Shown: one piece after another, positions 26,396 through 36,017 of the stretch
How positions within the stretch are numbered: the first letter of the stretch is position 1
Layout: every line of letters starts with the position of its first letter
DNA from: Candidatus Saccharibacteria bacterium oral taxon 488
GTDB taxonomy: Bacteria; Patescibacteriota; Saccharimonadia; Saccharimonadales; Saccharimonadaceae
NCBI GenBank assembly: GCA_013100825.1
Contig: CP040001.1
Span: 186,001 to 250,000 of the forward strand
Reading direction: 5' to 3'
DNA: 64,000 nt
The notes under the pieces: generated by a model
Seen by the model: only the letters and a program-made list of their open reading frames with translations
Told to the model about the DNA's origin: nothing
Database searches by the model: none
Program-made: the position numbers and the translations under genes

Positions 26396-26410
26396 ACTCG
26401 ACTCTTGAAT

Positions 26411-26689
26411 TTATGAGTTTGGATCTGGAATTAGAGATGTTATTCTTTGATATAATTTTTCTATATCGCTAAAGGATGTGTGGTTATTAGTGTGTGCAAG
26501 CTGATCAAATAGTGTCGCTAAAAAATCCCAATCAATTACGGAGTGTTTTTCAGTGAGGCGAGCCATGGCAAAACAAAGTACGTCTAACGATTCTGCGACA
26601 TCTGTTTTGTTTGGTGCGAATCTGTAGATATCAATAATCTCACGAGCAATGATTGCCTGGTGTATCTGATGGTTCTGAGTACTATCCAT
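26411..26689 (-). CDS. Small protein of unknown function
   Basis: 92 residues from the ATG at 26689; an upstream in-frame start at 26737 would add 16 residues but lies beyond the likely -10. Predicted mostly helical (HQAIIAREIIDIYRF, then ESLDVLCFAMARL, IDWDFLATLFDQLAH). No signal or membrane segment, no recognised family. A TACACT box (minus strand, 26696-26701) ends 6 bases before the start, the leaderless spacing. It faces the candidate RNA and diverges from the ABC island. Confidence 0.6.
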   Translation of the reverse strand: MDSTQNHQIHQAIIAREIIDIYRFAPNKTDVAESLDVLCFAMARLTEKHSVIDWDFLATLFDQLAHTNNHTSFSDIEKLYQRITSLIPDPNS

Positions 26690-26773
26690 GATATTAGTGT
26701 AGCATACTGTATCTTCTATTAAATGATAAGAATACATATTTCTAATCTAAATAATTTATTTTCTCAAAACTAC

Positions 26774-26817
26774 TTGAATTTTTATAGTACCTTGTATAAC
26801 ATAGTACTATGTACAAT
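26774..26817 (+). promoter_or_regulatory. Promoter region with 14-bp palindrome before the ABC-PadR operon
   Basis: ACATAGTACTATGT (26799-26812) is a perfect palindrome set between TATAAC (26795-26800) and TACAAT (26812-26817), either of which could be the -10, with TTGAAT at 26774-26779 upstream. A dimeric repressor bound here would block the operon. PadR, encoded third in this operon, is the obvious candidate; that link is inferred from context. Confidence 0.5.
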
Positions 26818-26837
26818 AAAACTATAAGGAGTAAGGC

Positions 26838-28127
26838 ATGAGAAGAATCGATATCATTAAGCGGGCGGGACGGAATCTTCGCCAGTCAAAGGGTCGGACT
26901 ATTTTGACGTCATTGGCGATTTCTGTCGGGGCGTTTACAATTGGTCTGGCGCTGATGGCTGGCGAGGGCGGCCGTTTGTATACCAATAGCATAGTCGACG
27001 CGGCTGGCGATAAAAAAGTGATCATGGTCGGTAAAAAGGTGGAATCGGAAAAGAAGGAGGAATTGCCAGAGTATGGTAGTTCGGCAGAAGAGGCTGACAA
27101 GAATAAAGAATCGGCGGCGCGCAGCAGATATTTGCTCAACGACAAGGATTTGGAAAAGATCCGACGAACACCGCATGTAAAAACGGTAACACCGGCGTAT
27201 TCAACTGATGGCGTGGCGTATGCTAAAAGCTCGGCGAATAATAAAAAATTTGCGTTAACGGTGGCTGTTAAAATGGACAGAACTCGGGCAGAATTGGCGG
27301 CGGGGTCACTGGAAGATTTCATGCCAAAGCCGGGTGAGATTATCATCCCGGATGATTATGTGAAGCAGTTGGGCTTTAAGGATGCGCAGTCGGCAATTGG
27401 TCAGACGATAACCTTGGGTGTGCGCAGTGCGGCGCAGGGTGGAGACGTTGCCAAAGAGGTGTCGTTCAAGATCGCGGCGGTGGATAAAAAGTCAGACACT
27501 GTTTTGTTTTATGAACCAATGTTGAGAATTTCAACAGCTGACGCTAAGGCTATCTATGAATTTAGCCACGACAAGAGCCAACCACATCAGTATTCAACGG
27601 CGATTACTTTGGTAGATGACGAGAAGAATATTGATGTTGCTAAAGACGAAATCAATAAAGATTACAGTGCGTATTCGATTCAGGATATTCGAAAAACGTT
27701 GCTGACAATGGTCAATGTGGCTCAAGCGGCACTGGCGTCATTTGGTGGATTAGCATTGCTGGCGAGCGTATTTGGGATTATTAACACTATGTATATTTCG
27801 GTGTTGGAGCGTACCAGCCAAATTGGTTTAATGAAGGCGCTGGGGATGCGCGGCCGTGATATCGGTAAATTATTCCGCTATGAAGCAGCGTGGGTTGGTT
27901 TGCTGGGGGGACTGATTGGCGTTGGCTTGGCGAGTTTGGTGACGTTGCTGAATCCAGTGATTACTAGTGCGCTGAAGTTGGGCGCGGGAACGAATTTGCT
28001 GGTGATTAATCCGCTACACATTGGTTTGCTGGTGGTTGGTCTGGTGGTGATGGCGGTTATTTCCGGCTGGCTGCCAAGCCGCAAAGCAACAAAGCTAGAC
28101 CCAATTGAGGCATTAAGGACGGAATAG
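26838..28127 (+). CDS. ABC transporter permease, MacB/FtsX type
   Basis: 429 residues. One N-terminal membrane helix (about 22-44), a large extracytoplasmic MacB-like domain (about 50-290), and three C-terminal helices in an FtsX domain, with the conserved MYISVLERTSQIGLMKALGM and the ending RKATKLDPIEALRTE. Such permeases transmit ATPase motion to the outer face for peptide or lipid extrusion or for sensing. AAGGAG precedes the ATG. It pairs with the ATPase 10 bases downstream and is paralogous to the 32406-33764 permease. Confidence 0.9.
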   Translation: MRRIDIIKRAGRNLRQSKGRTILTSLAISVGAFTIGLALMAGEGGRLYTNSIVDAAGDKKVIMVGKKVESEKKEELPEYGSSAEEADKNKESAARSRYLLNDKDLEKIRRTPHVKTVTPAYSTDGVAYAKSSANNKKFALTVAVKMDRTRAELAAGSLEDFMPKPGEIIIPDDYVKQLGFKDAQSAIGQTITLGVRSAAQGGDVAKEVSFKIAAVDKKSDTVLFYEPMLRISTADAKAIYEFSHDKSQPHQYSTAITLVDDEKNIDVAKDEINKDYSAYSIQDIRKTLLTMVNVAQAALASFGGLALLASVFGIINTMYISVLERTSQIGLMKALGMRGRDIGKLFRYEAAWVGLLGGLIGVGLASLVTLLNPVITSALKLGAGTNLLVINPLHIGLLVVGLVVMAVISGWLPSRKATKLDPIEALRTE

Positions 28128-28137
28128 GAGAGAGATT

Positions 28138-28836
28138 ATGATTGAACTAAAGAACGTGACGAAAATTTATGGCAAAAAGAAAAACCAATTTACGGCACTA
28201 AAAAATATCAGCTTGACCATTCCGACAGGAGCCAGCGTGGCTATCTTAGGCAAATCTGGTTCGGGTAAATCGACGCTAATGCATGCTATTTCAGGTTTGG
28301 ATAAGCCGCAGAAAGGTCAAGTGATTATTGATGGACAAGATATTTTGCAGCTGAAGTCAAAGCATGTCGATGAATTCCGTGCTAAAAAAATTGGCTTTAT
28401 TTTCCAAAGTTTCTTCGTCCAGGGCAATGAGAGTGTGATTGACAATGTCAGTTTGCCGTTGGAGATCGCCCGGCTGCCGCGCAAAAAGCGGGCGCACAAG
28501 ATCAATGCGGCGCTTAAAGCGGTGGATTTGTACGATAAGCGCAAAAACCGCGCTAAGGACTTGTCGGGCGGGCAGAAGCAGCGCTTGGCGATTGCCCGGG
28601 CGATTGTCGGCGATCCGCAAATCATCTTTGCCGACGAGCCGACCGGCAACCTGGACAGCGAAACTGGCGCTAAGGTGGAAGGATTGCTATTTGGCTATAA
28701 TAAGCAAAAGGGTGTGACGTTAATTGTGGTGACGCATGACGCTGATTTGGCGAAAAAATGTGATCATCAAATTATCATTAAAGACGGTCGGATTGAAAAA
28801 TCAACCGTGCCAGGAGGGATGAAGCATGGACGTTAG
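28138..28836 (+). CDS. ABC transporter ATPase, MacB/LolD type
   Basis: 232 residues. Walker [10 protein letters not shown] at 38-46, signature LSGGQKQR near 141-148, and Walker B with [13 protein letters not shown] near 160-172, then the H-loop VVTHDADLA. It powers the permease encoded just upstream. GAGAGA precedes the ATG. Its 3' end overlaps the PadR gene by 11 bases, so transporter and regulator are translated together. It resembles closely the ATPase at 31564-32409. Confidence 0.93.
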   Translation: MIELKNVTKIYGKKKNQFTALKNISLTIPTGASVAILGKSGSGKSTLMHAISGLDKPQKGQVIIDGQDILQLKSKHVDEFRAKKIGFIFQSFFVQGNESVIDNVSLPLEIARLPRKKRAHKINAALKAVDLYDKRKNRAKDLSGGQKQRLAIARAIVGDPQIIFADEPTGNLDSETGAKVEGLLFGYNKQKGVTLIVVTHDADLAKKCDHQIIIKDGRIEKSTVPGGMKHGR

Positions 28837-29170
28837 TGCTTATGCCGAAAGTTTGGCGATTCAGCTGCGCAAAGGTTTCCTGGTGTACTGTGTGTTGCTG
28901 GTGTGCGCTAAGCAGCCGCAATATACTGGCGATATTGTCAAGCAAATGAGCGAGTCAGACTTGATGGTGGTGGAGGGGACGATTTATCCGCTACTCAGCC
29001 GTTTACAAAAATATGGCTATCTCAAGCACGAATGGCAAGAGAGCGAGCAGGGGCCGCCGCGCAAATATTATTCGCTCACTGACGTGGGCGCGCAGCTGGT
29101 GGATGAACTGAAAAATCGTATCAAAATGTTGAATACTTCGCTAAAAAATCTTGAGAAAGGAGCAAAGTGA
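28826..29170 (+). CDS. PadR-family transcriptional regulator
   Basis: 114 residues. The winged-helix core shows QYTGDIVKQM, EGTIYPLLSRLQKYGYL and the wing GPPRKYYSLTDVG, followed by the C-terminal dimer helix. PadR proteins usually repress transport or stress operons and release on ligand binding. Here it is inside the operon it probably controls, with a palindrome at 26799-26812 in the promoter. It overlaps the ATPase by 11 bases and the PspC gene start by one to four bases. Confidence 0.92.
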   Translation: MDVSAYAESLAIQLRKGFLVYCVLLVCAKQPQYTGDIVKQMSESDLMVVEGTIYPLLSRLQKYGYLKHEWQESEQGPPRKYYSLTDVGAQLVDELKNRIKMLNTSLKNLEKGAK

Positions 29171-30453
29171 TGAAAGAAATAACCAGAATCCATTTGGCAA
29201 AAACGCCGTTTAGTGTGGAAGTTGATGCTAAAAAATCATTGGAAAAATACCTGAATTTAATCCAGAAAAACATGCATGCCGAGCCAGAAGCTATGCGCGA
29301 AATTGAAGCGCGAATGGTGGAGCTTTTGGCGGAGCGCGGCGTGTCGAAGGACGGCGTGATCAGTCACGACGACGTTTTGGCAGTGCAAAAACAAATGGGC
29401 GAACCGCGCGATTTTTCGGATGATGACGAGGCGGTGGAGACCGATGACGAGCCCGAGCGTTCAGAGCGACGGCTGATGCGTGATACGGAACATGCGCTGA
29501 TTGGTGGCGTGTGTGCAGGCATCGCTGCCTATTGGGGAACCAATCCTTTGTGGGTACGGTTGTTGTTCATTTTTTCGCCATTTATTACCTTTGGTGCAGC
29601 GGTACTGATTTATATCGTGATGTGGCTGTCAGTTCCAGAAGCGCGGACTGCCTCTGATAAGCTCCAGATGCGCGGCAAGGCGGTAACGTTTGATTCGCTG
29701 AAGCGTCAGGCCAGTCGGAATGAGTCATCCGTAGGGCGGAATAATAACACGGGTCATACGGCAGCAAAAGTGTTTCGATTTATTCTTGGTGTTGGTATTC
29801 TCATGGTAACGCTGGGGCTGTTGGTGGCGCTGATCGTGGGGGCGATCAGTGGCATCGCGGTGATTGGTTTGCTTGATGGATTCTATGCACAGCCGTGGGC
29901 GTGGGGTCTGTGGGCATCCTTACTCGTTGGTGGCATGGCGGCGGTATGGCTGGGCGCGATATTGAGCCACAGCGCCTTTACGTGGACATTAAAGCGGCTA
30001 TCGGTGGTTATGACGGTGGTGGCGCTAGTTGTGGGAGCACTATCGGTTTCGGGAATGACGCTGTTTGGTGTCGGTATGGCGAATGAGCTAGCACGTGACG
30101 AGGAGCGCTTGACAAAAATCGTGCCGGTTGAACTGCCAAGTGATATGAAGGGCGTGAAGTATGTCCACGTCGAGGGTGGAAGTGTCCCGTTACATTTTGG
30201 GGATACGACCCGAGGTGATATCAAGATTGAACTGCGCTATATAGACCTCAAGGGCAAGCGCCAGCAGCCAAAGGTGTCGGCGGTACGTGACGGTGATAAG
30301 CTTGTACTCAGAGTTGAAAATCAGCGTAGTCGCTGTCGCACAACGTGGTTTGGCCTCTCGCCAGAGCTTGACGTCGACTGCTTCGGGTTTGTGCGGCTGC
30401 ATGTGTCTGGGCCGCTATCGCCATCGCCCGTACCACAATCAAGCAACGCATAG
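29170..30453 (+). CDS. PspC-domain membrane protein
   Basis: 427 residues. The N-terminal region contains a helical module of the kind found with PadR operons (about 20-80, AMREIEARMVELLAERGVS). The PspC domain follows (about 105-160) with DTEHALIGGVCAGIAAYWG and the paired membrane helices. Four more membrane segments occupy about 195-305, then an extracytoplasmic tail with two or three cysteines. The GTG at 29167 is an alternative start. PspC domains link envelope stress to regulation, which fits the neighbouring PadR and ABC genes. Confidence 0.88.
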   Translation: MKEITRIHLAKTPFSVEVDAKKSLEKYLNLIQKNMHAEPEAMREIEARMVELLAERGVSKDGVISHDDVLAVQKQMGEPRDFSDDDEAVETDDEPERSERRLMRDTEHALIGGVCAGIAAYWGTNPLWVRLLFIFSPFITFGAAVLIYIVMWLSVPEARTASDKLQMRGKAVTFDSLKRQASRNESSVGRNNNTGHTAAKVFRFILGVGILMVTLGLLVALIVGAISGIAVIGLLDGFYAQPWAWGLWASLLVGGMAAVWLGAILSHSAFTWTLKRLSVVMTVVALVVGALSVSGMTLFGVGMANELARDEERLTKIVPVELPSDMKGVKYVHVEGGSVPLHFGDTTRGDIKIELRYIDLKGKRQQPKVSAVRDGDKLVLRVENQRSRCRTTWFGLSPELDVDCFGFVRLHVSGPLSPSPVPQSSNA

Positions 30454-30522
30454 TGAGCGTGAAGGTTGGCGAATGCTTACTGAGCTGCTACACTGAAGGG
30501 ATGAGAAGGAGCTATTAAGCAA

Positions 30523-31365
30523 GTGGCGTGGTGGCAGGCGATTATCCTCGGCATCATTGAAGGCGTGACAGAGTTTCTGCCAGTTTCTTCGACGGGGCAC
30601 TTGACGATTGTCGAGAAGTTGATGGGGATGAGAATTGATGATCCGAGCCTGACGGCGTTCACGGCAGTAATTCAGATCGGCGCGATCTTGGCAGCGATCA
30701 TCTATTTCTGGGGCGATATTTGGCGGGTGCTAAGCGCCTGGTGGCGTGGGCTGTGGTGGAAGCGGGCGCGGCGACAGTTTGATTATGTGTATGGCTGGGC
30801 GATTATTATCGGTTCGGTGCCGATCGCAGTGATTGGACTACTGTTTAAGGATCAGGTCGAGACGGTGCTGCGTAGTTTGTGGTTTGTGGCGGTGGCGTTG
30901 ATCGGCTGGAGCCTGGTGATGTGGTGGGCCGATAGGCGTTCAGAGAAAGCCAGTCACCGCAGCGAGCAGCAAACGACGTGGCGAGATACGCTGGCGATTG
31001 GTGTGGGGCAGTGTCTGGCCTTGATACCGGGTATCAGTCGGTCGGGAGCAACGATCTCGGTGGGGCTGCTGCGGGGATTTGACCGAGTGACGGTGACGAA
31101 GTTGAGCTTTTTCCTCGGTATTCCGGCGCTGGTGGCGGCGGGGCTGCTGGAGGTGCTAACCGCCTCAAAGCACATTGCTGGCGGCGTCGGCTGGACGGCG
31201 ACGGGACTTGCGACAATTGTGTCGTTTGTGGTTGGCTACATTGCGATATCGTGGCTACTCAAGTTTGTGGCGCGGAATGACTTCTCGTTATTTATTTGGT
31301 ATCGAGTCGGGCTAGGTGGCCTGATCATTGTTTTGCTGATGAGCGGTGCGATCGGTGCGGTTTAG
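30523..31365 (+). CDS. uppP: Undecaprenyl-diphosphatase
   Basis: 280 residues, full-length BacA/UppP with about eight membrane segments. The active-site regions EGVTEFLPVSSTGHL (about 13-27) and GISRSGATIS (near 168-177) are intact. It removes a phosphate from C55-PP so that the carrier can be reused, and extra copies give bacitracin resistance in other bacteria. Start is GTG with GAAGGAG upstream. Its place between two MacB-type ABC systems supports an envelope-stress or peptide-resistance role for the island. Confidence 0.95.
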   Translation: MAWWQAIILGIIEGVTEFLPVSSTGHLTIVEKLMGMRIDDPSLTAFTAVIQIGAILAAIIYFWGDIWRVLSAWWRGLWWKRARRQFDYVYGWAIIIGSVPIAVIGLLFKDQVETVLRSLWFVAVALIGWSLVMWWADRRSEKASHRSEQQTTWRDTLAIGVGQCLALIPGISRSGATISVGLLRGFDRVTVTKLSFFLGIPALVAAGLLEVLTASKHIAGGVGWTATGLATIVSFVVGYIAISWLLKFVARNDFSLFIWYRVGLGGLIIVLLMSGAIGAV

Positions 31366-31563
31366 TTCGCCGTTAAAAGCGTATGATCACTTTTCATGCT
31401 GCCACCTCGTATTCTTTGGATTGGGCGACTACGGACGCGACTAGGAAATTATGAGTTTTGATCACATTCTTCATTCTATGATACGATTGTAATATAGAGG
31501 TCAGGCTTGGTTATGACATCTTGTCCTTGTTACGACGATAAACTGCAGGAGTTAGGAGGGAGA

Positions 31564-32409
31564 ATGATAGAGGTCAAACATATTACCAAGACGTACGGTA
31601 GTAAGAAAAATGCTTTCGTGGCGTTAGATGATGTTAATATTGAGATCGCAGATGGGGCGAGTCTGGCGATTTTAGGCAAATCTGGTTCGGGCAAGTCGAC
31701 GCTGATGCACGCCATCTCGGGGTTGGATAAGCCTGAGCGGGGCGAAGTGTTGATTGATGGCGAGGATATTTTGTGCCTCAAGACGCGGGCAATAGATAGA
31801 TTTCGCGCCGAGAAGATAGGCTTTATTTTTCAGAGTTTTTTCGTCGAAGGTGGTGAAACGTGTTATGACAATGTCAGTTTGTCGCTGGAAACTGCTGGCG
31901 TCCCTCGTGCTCGGCGCAAGCGGCGCATCGAGTCGGCATTAAAAGCGGTTGATTTGACTGATAAGACCAGGGTGCGTGCTAAACATCTCTCTGGTGGGCA
32001 AAAGCAGCGCCTGGCGATCGCCCGGGCTATTGCCGGTGAACCAGCGATCTTGTTCGCCGATGAGCCGACCGGCAATCTTGACTCGGTAACGTCGGCGATG
32101 ATTGAAGATCTGTTATTTGAGTATCAAAAACAGCACGGCGCAACCTTGATTATCGTGACGCATGATGAAGATTTGGCGAAACGATGTGAGCGGATTGTTC
32201 GTATCAAAGATGGTCGAGTTGAATCTGATTCGGCGATTGAAGACGCAATTCGGATCGCTCAAGGTAAAACGGTGGCCTCGAGGGCTCATCGTCATGCCGC
32301 CACGGTGACAATTGCTGCCGCAGCTCCTCTACCTGAGCCAAAGAAGCCTCGTCGCCAGACGAAACAGTCAAGAACCACGAAAGCTATCAAGAAGGAGGCG
32401 AAGAAATGA
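31564..32409 (+). CDS. ABC transporter ATPase with basic C-terminal extension
   Basis: 281 residues from the ATG after GGAGGGAG. An earlier in-frame start at 31507 adds a Cys-containing leader without family similarity. Walker [10 protein letters not shown], signature LSGGQKQRL and [10 protein letters not shown] are all present. After the ATPase core (about 225 residues) comes a 55-residue Ala/Pro/Lys/Arg-rich tail not seen in the first ATPase. It overlaps the permease start by 4 bases. The order ATPase-permease is reversed compared with the first pair. Confidence 0.92.
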   Translation: MIEVKHITKTYGSKKNAFVALDDVNIEIADGASLAILGKSGSGKSTLMHAISGLDKPERGEVLIDGEDILCLKTRAIDRFRAEKIGFIFQSFFVEGGETCYDNVSLSLETAGVPRARRKRRIESALKAVDLTDKTRVRAKHLSGGQKQRLAIARAIAGEPAILFADEPTGNLDSVTSAMIEDLLFEYQKQHGATLIIVTHDEDLAKRCERIVRIKDGRVESDSAIEDAIRIAQGKTVASRAHRHAATVTIAAAAPLPEPKKPRRQTKQSRTTKAIKKEAKK

Positions 32410-33764
32410 AAACGCTAGATATCGTGCGTCGGGCTGGGCGGAATCTGCGGCGAGCTAAGATGCGCACCTTGCTCACTAGTATCGCCATCGCGGTGGGTGG
32501 CTTTGCGATTACCGCCAGTTTGATGGCTGGCGAGGGTGCGCGGCAATATATTGACAGGATCATCAGCAGTAATATTAATCCTCAAGGATTGATGATTGGC
32601 AAGGCGAGTGAGGCGTTTACCGGTCGCAGCAATAAGCCACTTAAGGAGTATAAGCCGGACACTGGTACACATCGTGGCGCAGAAGTTGAGCTATTGACTC
32701 TTGATGATATAGCCAAACTGAAGGCGCGCAGTGACTTGAAAGATGTGACGCCGCTATATCAATTGAACCCAAAATACCTGACGTTTAGTACCAAGTCTGA
32801 TAAAAAGTACACGGGCGAGGTAGCGATGCGCGATAGCGGTATTCGTGTTGAGACAGTAGCGGGCAAGGCGATGTCTAAGGGTACTCAGTTGGGGGATAAT
32901 GAAGTGATAATACCAGAGTCCTACCTTGAGGAATTGGGAATCTCTGCGGACAAGATCATCGGTAGCAAGTTGACGCTCACCGTTGAGCAAGCGCCGCAGA
33001 AAGTCAGTGAAGAGGACATTGCCAAGGCGTATCGGCAGCGCGGCGAGGCTGGCGTGCGTGAACTAACAAGTAGTAAGTTGAAGCACAAAGAGCTGACCAT
33101 TGTAGCGGTATCAAAGAAATCGCCGGAGCAAGCGACGAATACACCAAATACCTATGTCAGCCCAGAGACTGCCAAGGAGCTGACTGAATTTGCAACGCTC
33201 GGTACGCCGCAGTACCAAAAGTATATTACCGCTTCAGCAACGGTGGCTGATGGTAAAAAGCCCGAAGACGTCAAGAAAGCTCTTAAAGATGAATTGAACC
33301 TGTCAGTGGTAACTTCGAAAGATATCCAGGAGCTGCTCTTTACGTTCGTAAACTTGCTGCAGTGGATTGTGTTTGGGTTTGGTGTGTTGGCCTTGGTGGT
33401 GAGTATATTTGGCATCGTCAATACTCAATACATTTCGGTGTTGGAGCGAACGCAACAGATTGGACTAATGAAGGCGCTTGGTGCTAGTCGGCGTGATATT
33501 GCCAGGCTGTTCCGTTACGAAGCAGCATGGGTTGGCTTCCTGGGTGGTGCACTCGGAGTGCTCGGCGCGTGGGGAATTGGTGAGTTGTGTAACCCAATGA
33601 TCTCCGGGGCGCTTAATTTGGGGGAACATTCACTCCTGATATTTGTACCAATTAGCGGTCTCGTCATTGTCGTCGGGTTGATGTTAGTAGCAATTATTGC
33701 GGGATTCTTGCCGAGCCGCAAAGCGGCGAAGCTTGACCCAATTGAGGCGCTGCGTACGGAATGA
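32406..33764 (+). CDS. ABC transporter permease, MacB/FtsX type (second copy)
   Basis: 452 residues. Same plan as the 26838 permease: one N-terminal helix with SLMAGEGARQYI after it, a MacB-like extracytoplasmic domain (about 50-310), three C-terminal helices with YISVLERTQQIGLMKALGAS, and the matching C terminus RKAAKLDPIEALRTE. The two ATPase-permease pairs look like an old duplication with divergence in the outer domain, which would change substrate or signal. Confidence 0.9.
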   Translation: MKTLDIVRRAGRNLRRAKMRTLLTSIAIAVGGFAITASLMAGEGARQYIDRIISSNINPQGLMIGKASEAFTGRSNKPLKEYKPDTGTHRGAEVELLTLDDIAKLKARSDLKDVTPLYQLNPKYLTFSTKSDKKYTGEVAMRDSGIRVETVAGKAMSKGTQLGDNEVIIPESYLEELGISADKIIGSKLTLTVEQAPQKVSEEDIAKAYRQRGEAGVRELTSSKLKHKELTIVAVSKKSPEQATNTPNTYVSPETAKELTEFATLGTPQYQKYITASATVADGKKPEDVKKALKDELNLSVVTSKDIQELLFTFVNLLQWIVFGFGVLALVVSIFGIVNTQYISVLERTQQIGLMKALGASRRDIARLFRYEAAWVGFLGGALGVLGAWGIGELCNPMISGALNLGEHSLLIFVPISGLVIVVGLMLVAIIAGFLPSRKAAKLDPIEALRTE

Positions 33765-33905
33765 CTGGCTCATACTACTTAATTATAGCTGACCTGTCGT
33801 AATTACCCGCGATTTTTGATAAAAATTATGGCTTTTAGAATGTGCTCATGCTATAATCGTGCTAAATAGGCGTATAGCAAGATCAAATAGGGGATATAAT
33901 ACAAT

Positions 33906-35960
33906 ATGAACGAGCGCTCAGATAAAACATATGCGAGTCGTAAACTGGTAATATGTTTATTTATCGTCACGATACTGATTATTCTACTGCTGTGGTGGTG
34001 GCCGTGGGGCGGCGGTAATCGCTTTTACAAGGGGGTTCGTCCAGATCAGATTAGCCTACGCCAAAGCAATGGCAAGGTACAGTGGCAGTTTATGGATGGC
34101 GACTGGCAGGATATTGTCTCTCTTTCTGAGTTGCGAGGTGATAAGGGTGAGAAAGGCGACAAGGGTGACAAAGGTGACACTGGTGAGGCCGGAGCTGCTG
34201 GTAAAGACGGTAAAAACGGCGTAAGTACAGGACAGCGTGGAGCTAACGGTCGGGATGGAGCGAATGGTAAAAACGGTGCGACCGGGCCAAAGGGCGATAC
34301 CGGTGCTCAGGGTCCAGCTGGTCCACGGGGCCAAAAAGGCGACAAGGGCGAGAAGGGCGATGCCAATGGTGTCGTCGGTCCGGCTGGCCCACAGGGTCCC
34401 AAAGGCGACAAAGGCGATACTGGCCAACAGGGTCAAAAAGGTGATAAGGGCGACAAAGGCGATACCGGTGCTCAGGGTCCAGCTGGTCCACGGGGCCAAA
34501 AAGGCGACAAGGGCGAGAAGGGCGATGCCGGCCAACAGGGCGCTAAAGGTGATACTGGAGCGACGGGCGCACAAGGCCAAAAGGGTGATGCTGGTAACGA
34601 TGGGCGAGAGATTGAGTTACAGAAAACCGCGTTGTATATCCAGTGGCGCTACAGGGGTGATGCTACGTGGAACAACCTCATTGCATTATCTGATTTGAAG
34701 GGTCCGAAGGGCGATAAGGGTGATACCGGTCCACAAGGTCCCGCTGGCCCGCAAGGTGCAGCAGGGTCTCAAGGTGCAACCGGTGCACAAGGTTCTCAGG
34801 GGCCTGCTGGTCCACAAGGCCCGAAGGGCGACACTGGCCCTGCCGGCCCACAGGGCCCAGCTGGTCCTCAAGGCCAAAAAGGTGAGAAGGGTGAAAAAGG
34901 TAATGATGGTCCACAAGGTCCTGCAGGTCCTCAGGGAGCCAAAGGTGATACCGGTCCGGTAGGTCCAGTCGGTCCCGCTGGCCCGCAAGGACTCAAAGGC
35001 GCTAAAGGTGATACCGGAGCGACAGGTGCTCAAGGCCAAAAAGGCGACAAAGGTGACACTGGCCCAGTAGGTCCTCAGGGCCTGCCCGGCCCCCAGGGTA
35101 TACCAGGTGTCAAGGGGGATAAAGGTCCTATCGGTCCACAGGGCGCTAAAGGTGAGACTGGCCCAGCGGGTCCACAGGGCGCTAAGGGTGAGAAAGGCGA
35201 GCCAGGAGCCAAGGGCGACACTGGCCCTGCCGGCCCGCAAGGAGCTAAGGGAGATGCCGGTGCACCTGGAGCTAAAGGCCCGAAGGGCGACGCTGGTCCT
35301 CAAGGACAAAAAGGTGATAAAGGTGAAAAGGGCGAAGCTGGTGCAAATGCAACAGTTAATGTGACGAATAGTACTCAGCCATGTTCGACCGGCCTTACTG
35401 TCACGGGCAGTGGTACGCCGAATATTGGACTGACATTTACCGGATCAAATATTCCGGCCGGTGGGTCAATTGGTCAGGTACTGATGAAAAAGTCGGCGGC
35501 AGATTGTGATGTTGCGTGGAGGAGCTTGCCGCAAGAAACGATGTTTGCCGGCTCGATCGGTGTCGGTAATGGTAATATCGTGGCGGTAAATGTTAACGCT
35601 GACACTTATACAGCTATTCCGATGACAACGATCACCACGAATACCGGCGGTGGTACCTGGGATCCGGTGAATCACACGTATACTATTCCAAGTGATGGTG
35701 TGTACTTCATTCGTTCCAGTATTCGTACCGTTGACAACTCGCCAGTGCGTAATATTTACCAAATTGTTAATGATGTGAACGGTGATCGTCCAGAGGGCGC
35801 ATGGTCATCTAACCAAGCCGGTGTTCGTCGTTCGACACTGCCGTATTCACGGATGATGCGAGCCACGGCTGGTACCAAGCTGAAATTAATCGTTGTATCA
35901 GACCTCCAGAGTGTGCAACTCAGCGATGCAAGCCTGACAATTACCAAGCTTTCAAACTAG
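33906..35960 (+). CDS. Membrane-anchored collagen-like surface protein with C1q-like head
   Basis: 684 residues. A short cytoplasmic tail and one membrane helix (13-33) are followed by a Trp-containing module (about 45-77), a Gly-X-Y collagen block (about 78-234), a second copy of the module ([21 protein letters not shown], about 235-264), a second collagen block (about 265-479), and a beta-rich C-terminal domain resembling C1q/TNF-like trimerising heads ([18 protein letters not shown]). It probably forms a trimeric stalk displaying the head for attachment to a host cell. Two cysteines precede the head. It has no neighbour in the same operon. Confidence 0.9.
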   Translation: MNERSDKTYASRKLVICLFIVTILIILLLWWWPWGGGNRFYKGVRPDQISLRQSNGKVQWQFMDGDWQDIVSLSELRGDKGEKGDKGDKGDTGEAGAAGKDGKNGVSTGQRGANGRDGANGKNGATGPKGDTGAQGPAGPRGQKGDKGEKGDANGVVGPAGPQGPKGDKGDTGQQGQKGDKGDKGDTGAQGPAGPRGQKGDKGEKGDAGQQGAKGDTGATGAQGQKGDAGNDGREIELQKTALYIQWRYRGDATWNNLIALSDLKGPKGDKGDTGPQGPAGPQGAAGSQGATGAQGSQGPAGPQGPKGDTGPAGPQGPAGPQGQKGEKGEKGNDGPQGPAGPQGAKGDTGPVGPVGPAGPQGLKGAKGDTGATGAQGQKGDKGDTGPVGPQGLPGPQGIPGVKGDKGPIGPQGAKGETGPAGPQGAKGEKGEPGAKGDTGPAGPQGAKGDAGAPGAKGPKGDAGPQGQKGDKGEKGEAGANATVNVTNSTQPCSTGLTVTGSGTPNIGLTFTGSNIPAGGSIGQVLMKKSAADCDVAWRSLPQETMFAGSIGVGNGNIVAVNVNADTYTAIPMTTITTNTGGGTWDPVNHTYTIPSDGVYFIRSSIRTVDNSPVRNIYQIVNDVNGDRPEGAWSSNQAGVRRSTLPYSRMMRATAGTKLKLIVVSDLQSVQLSDASLTITKLSN
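34293..34364 (+). repeat. 72-bp direct repeat in the collagen block, copy 1
   Basis: Positions 34293-34364 and 34458-34529 are identical over 72 bases, 165 bases (55 codons) apart. Recombination between them would delete or add 55 residues in frame. Confidence 0.85.
34458..34529 (+). repeat. 72-bp direct repeat in the collagen block, copy 2
   Basis: Identical to 34293-34364. Both encode a Gly-X-Y run, so unequal crossover keeps the frame and changes only stalk length. Confidence 0.85.
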
Positions 35961-36017
35961 TGAAGTTAGCGGTCAAGTTAGCGAGATAAATTATCGTATA
36001 TCTGCTACAATGAAACC

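Noticed and set aside
34056..35309. Long antisense frames inside the collagen gene
   Set aside because: They arise because the GC-rich Gly-X-Y codon pattern is open in several frames; composition is low-complexity Leu/Ser/Trp.
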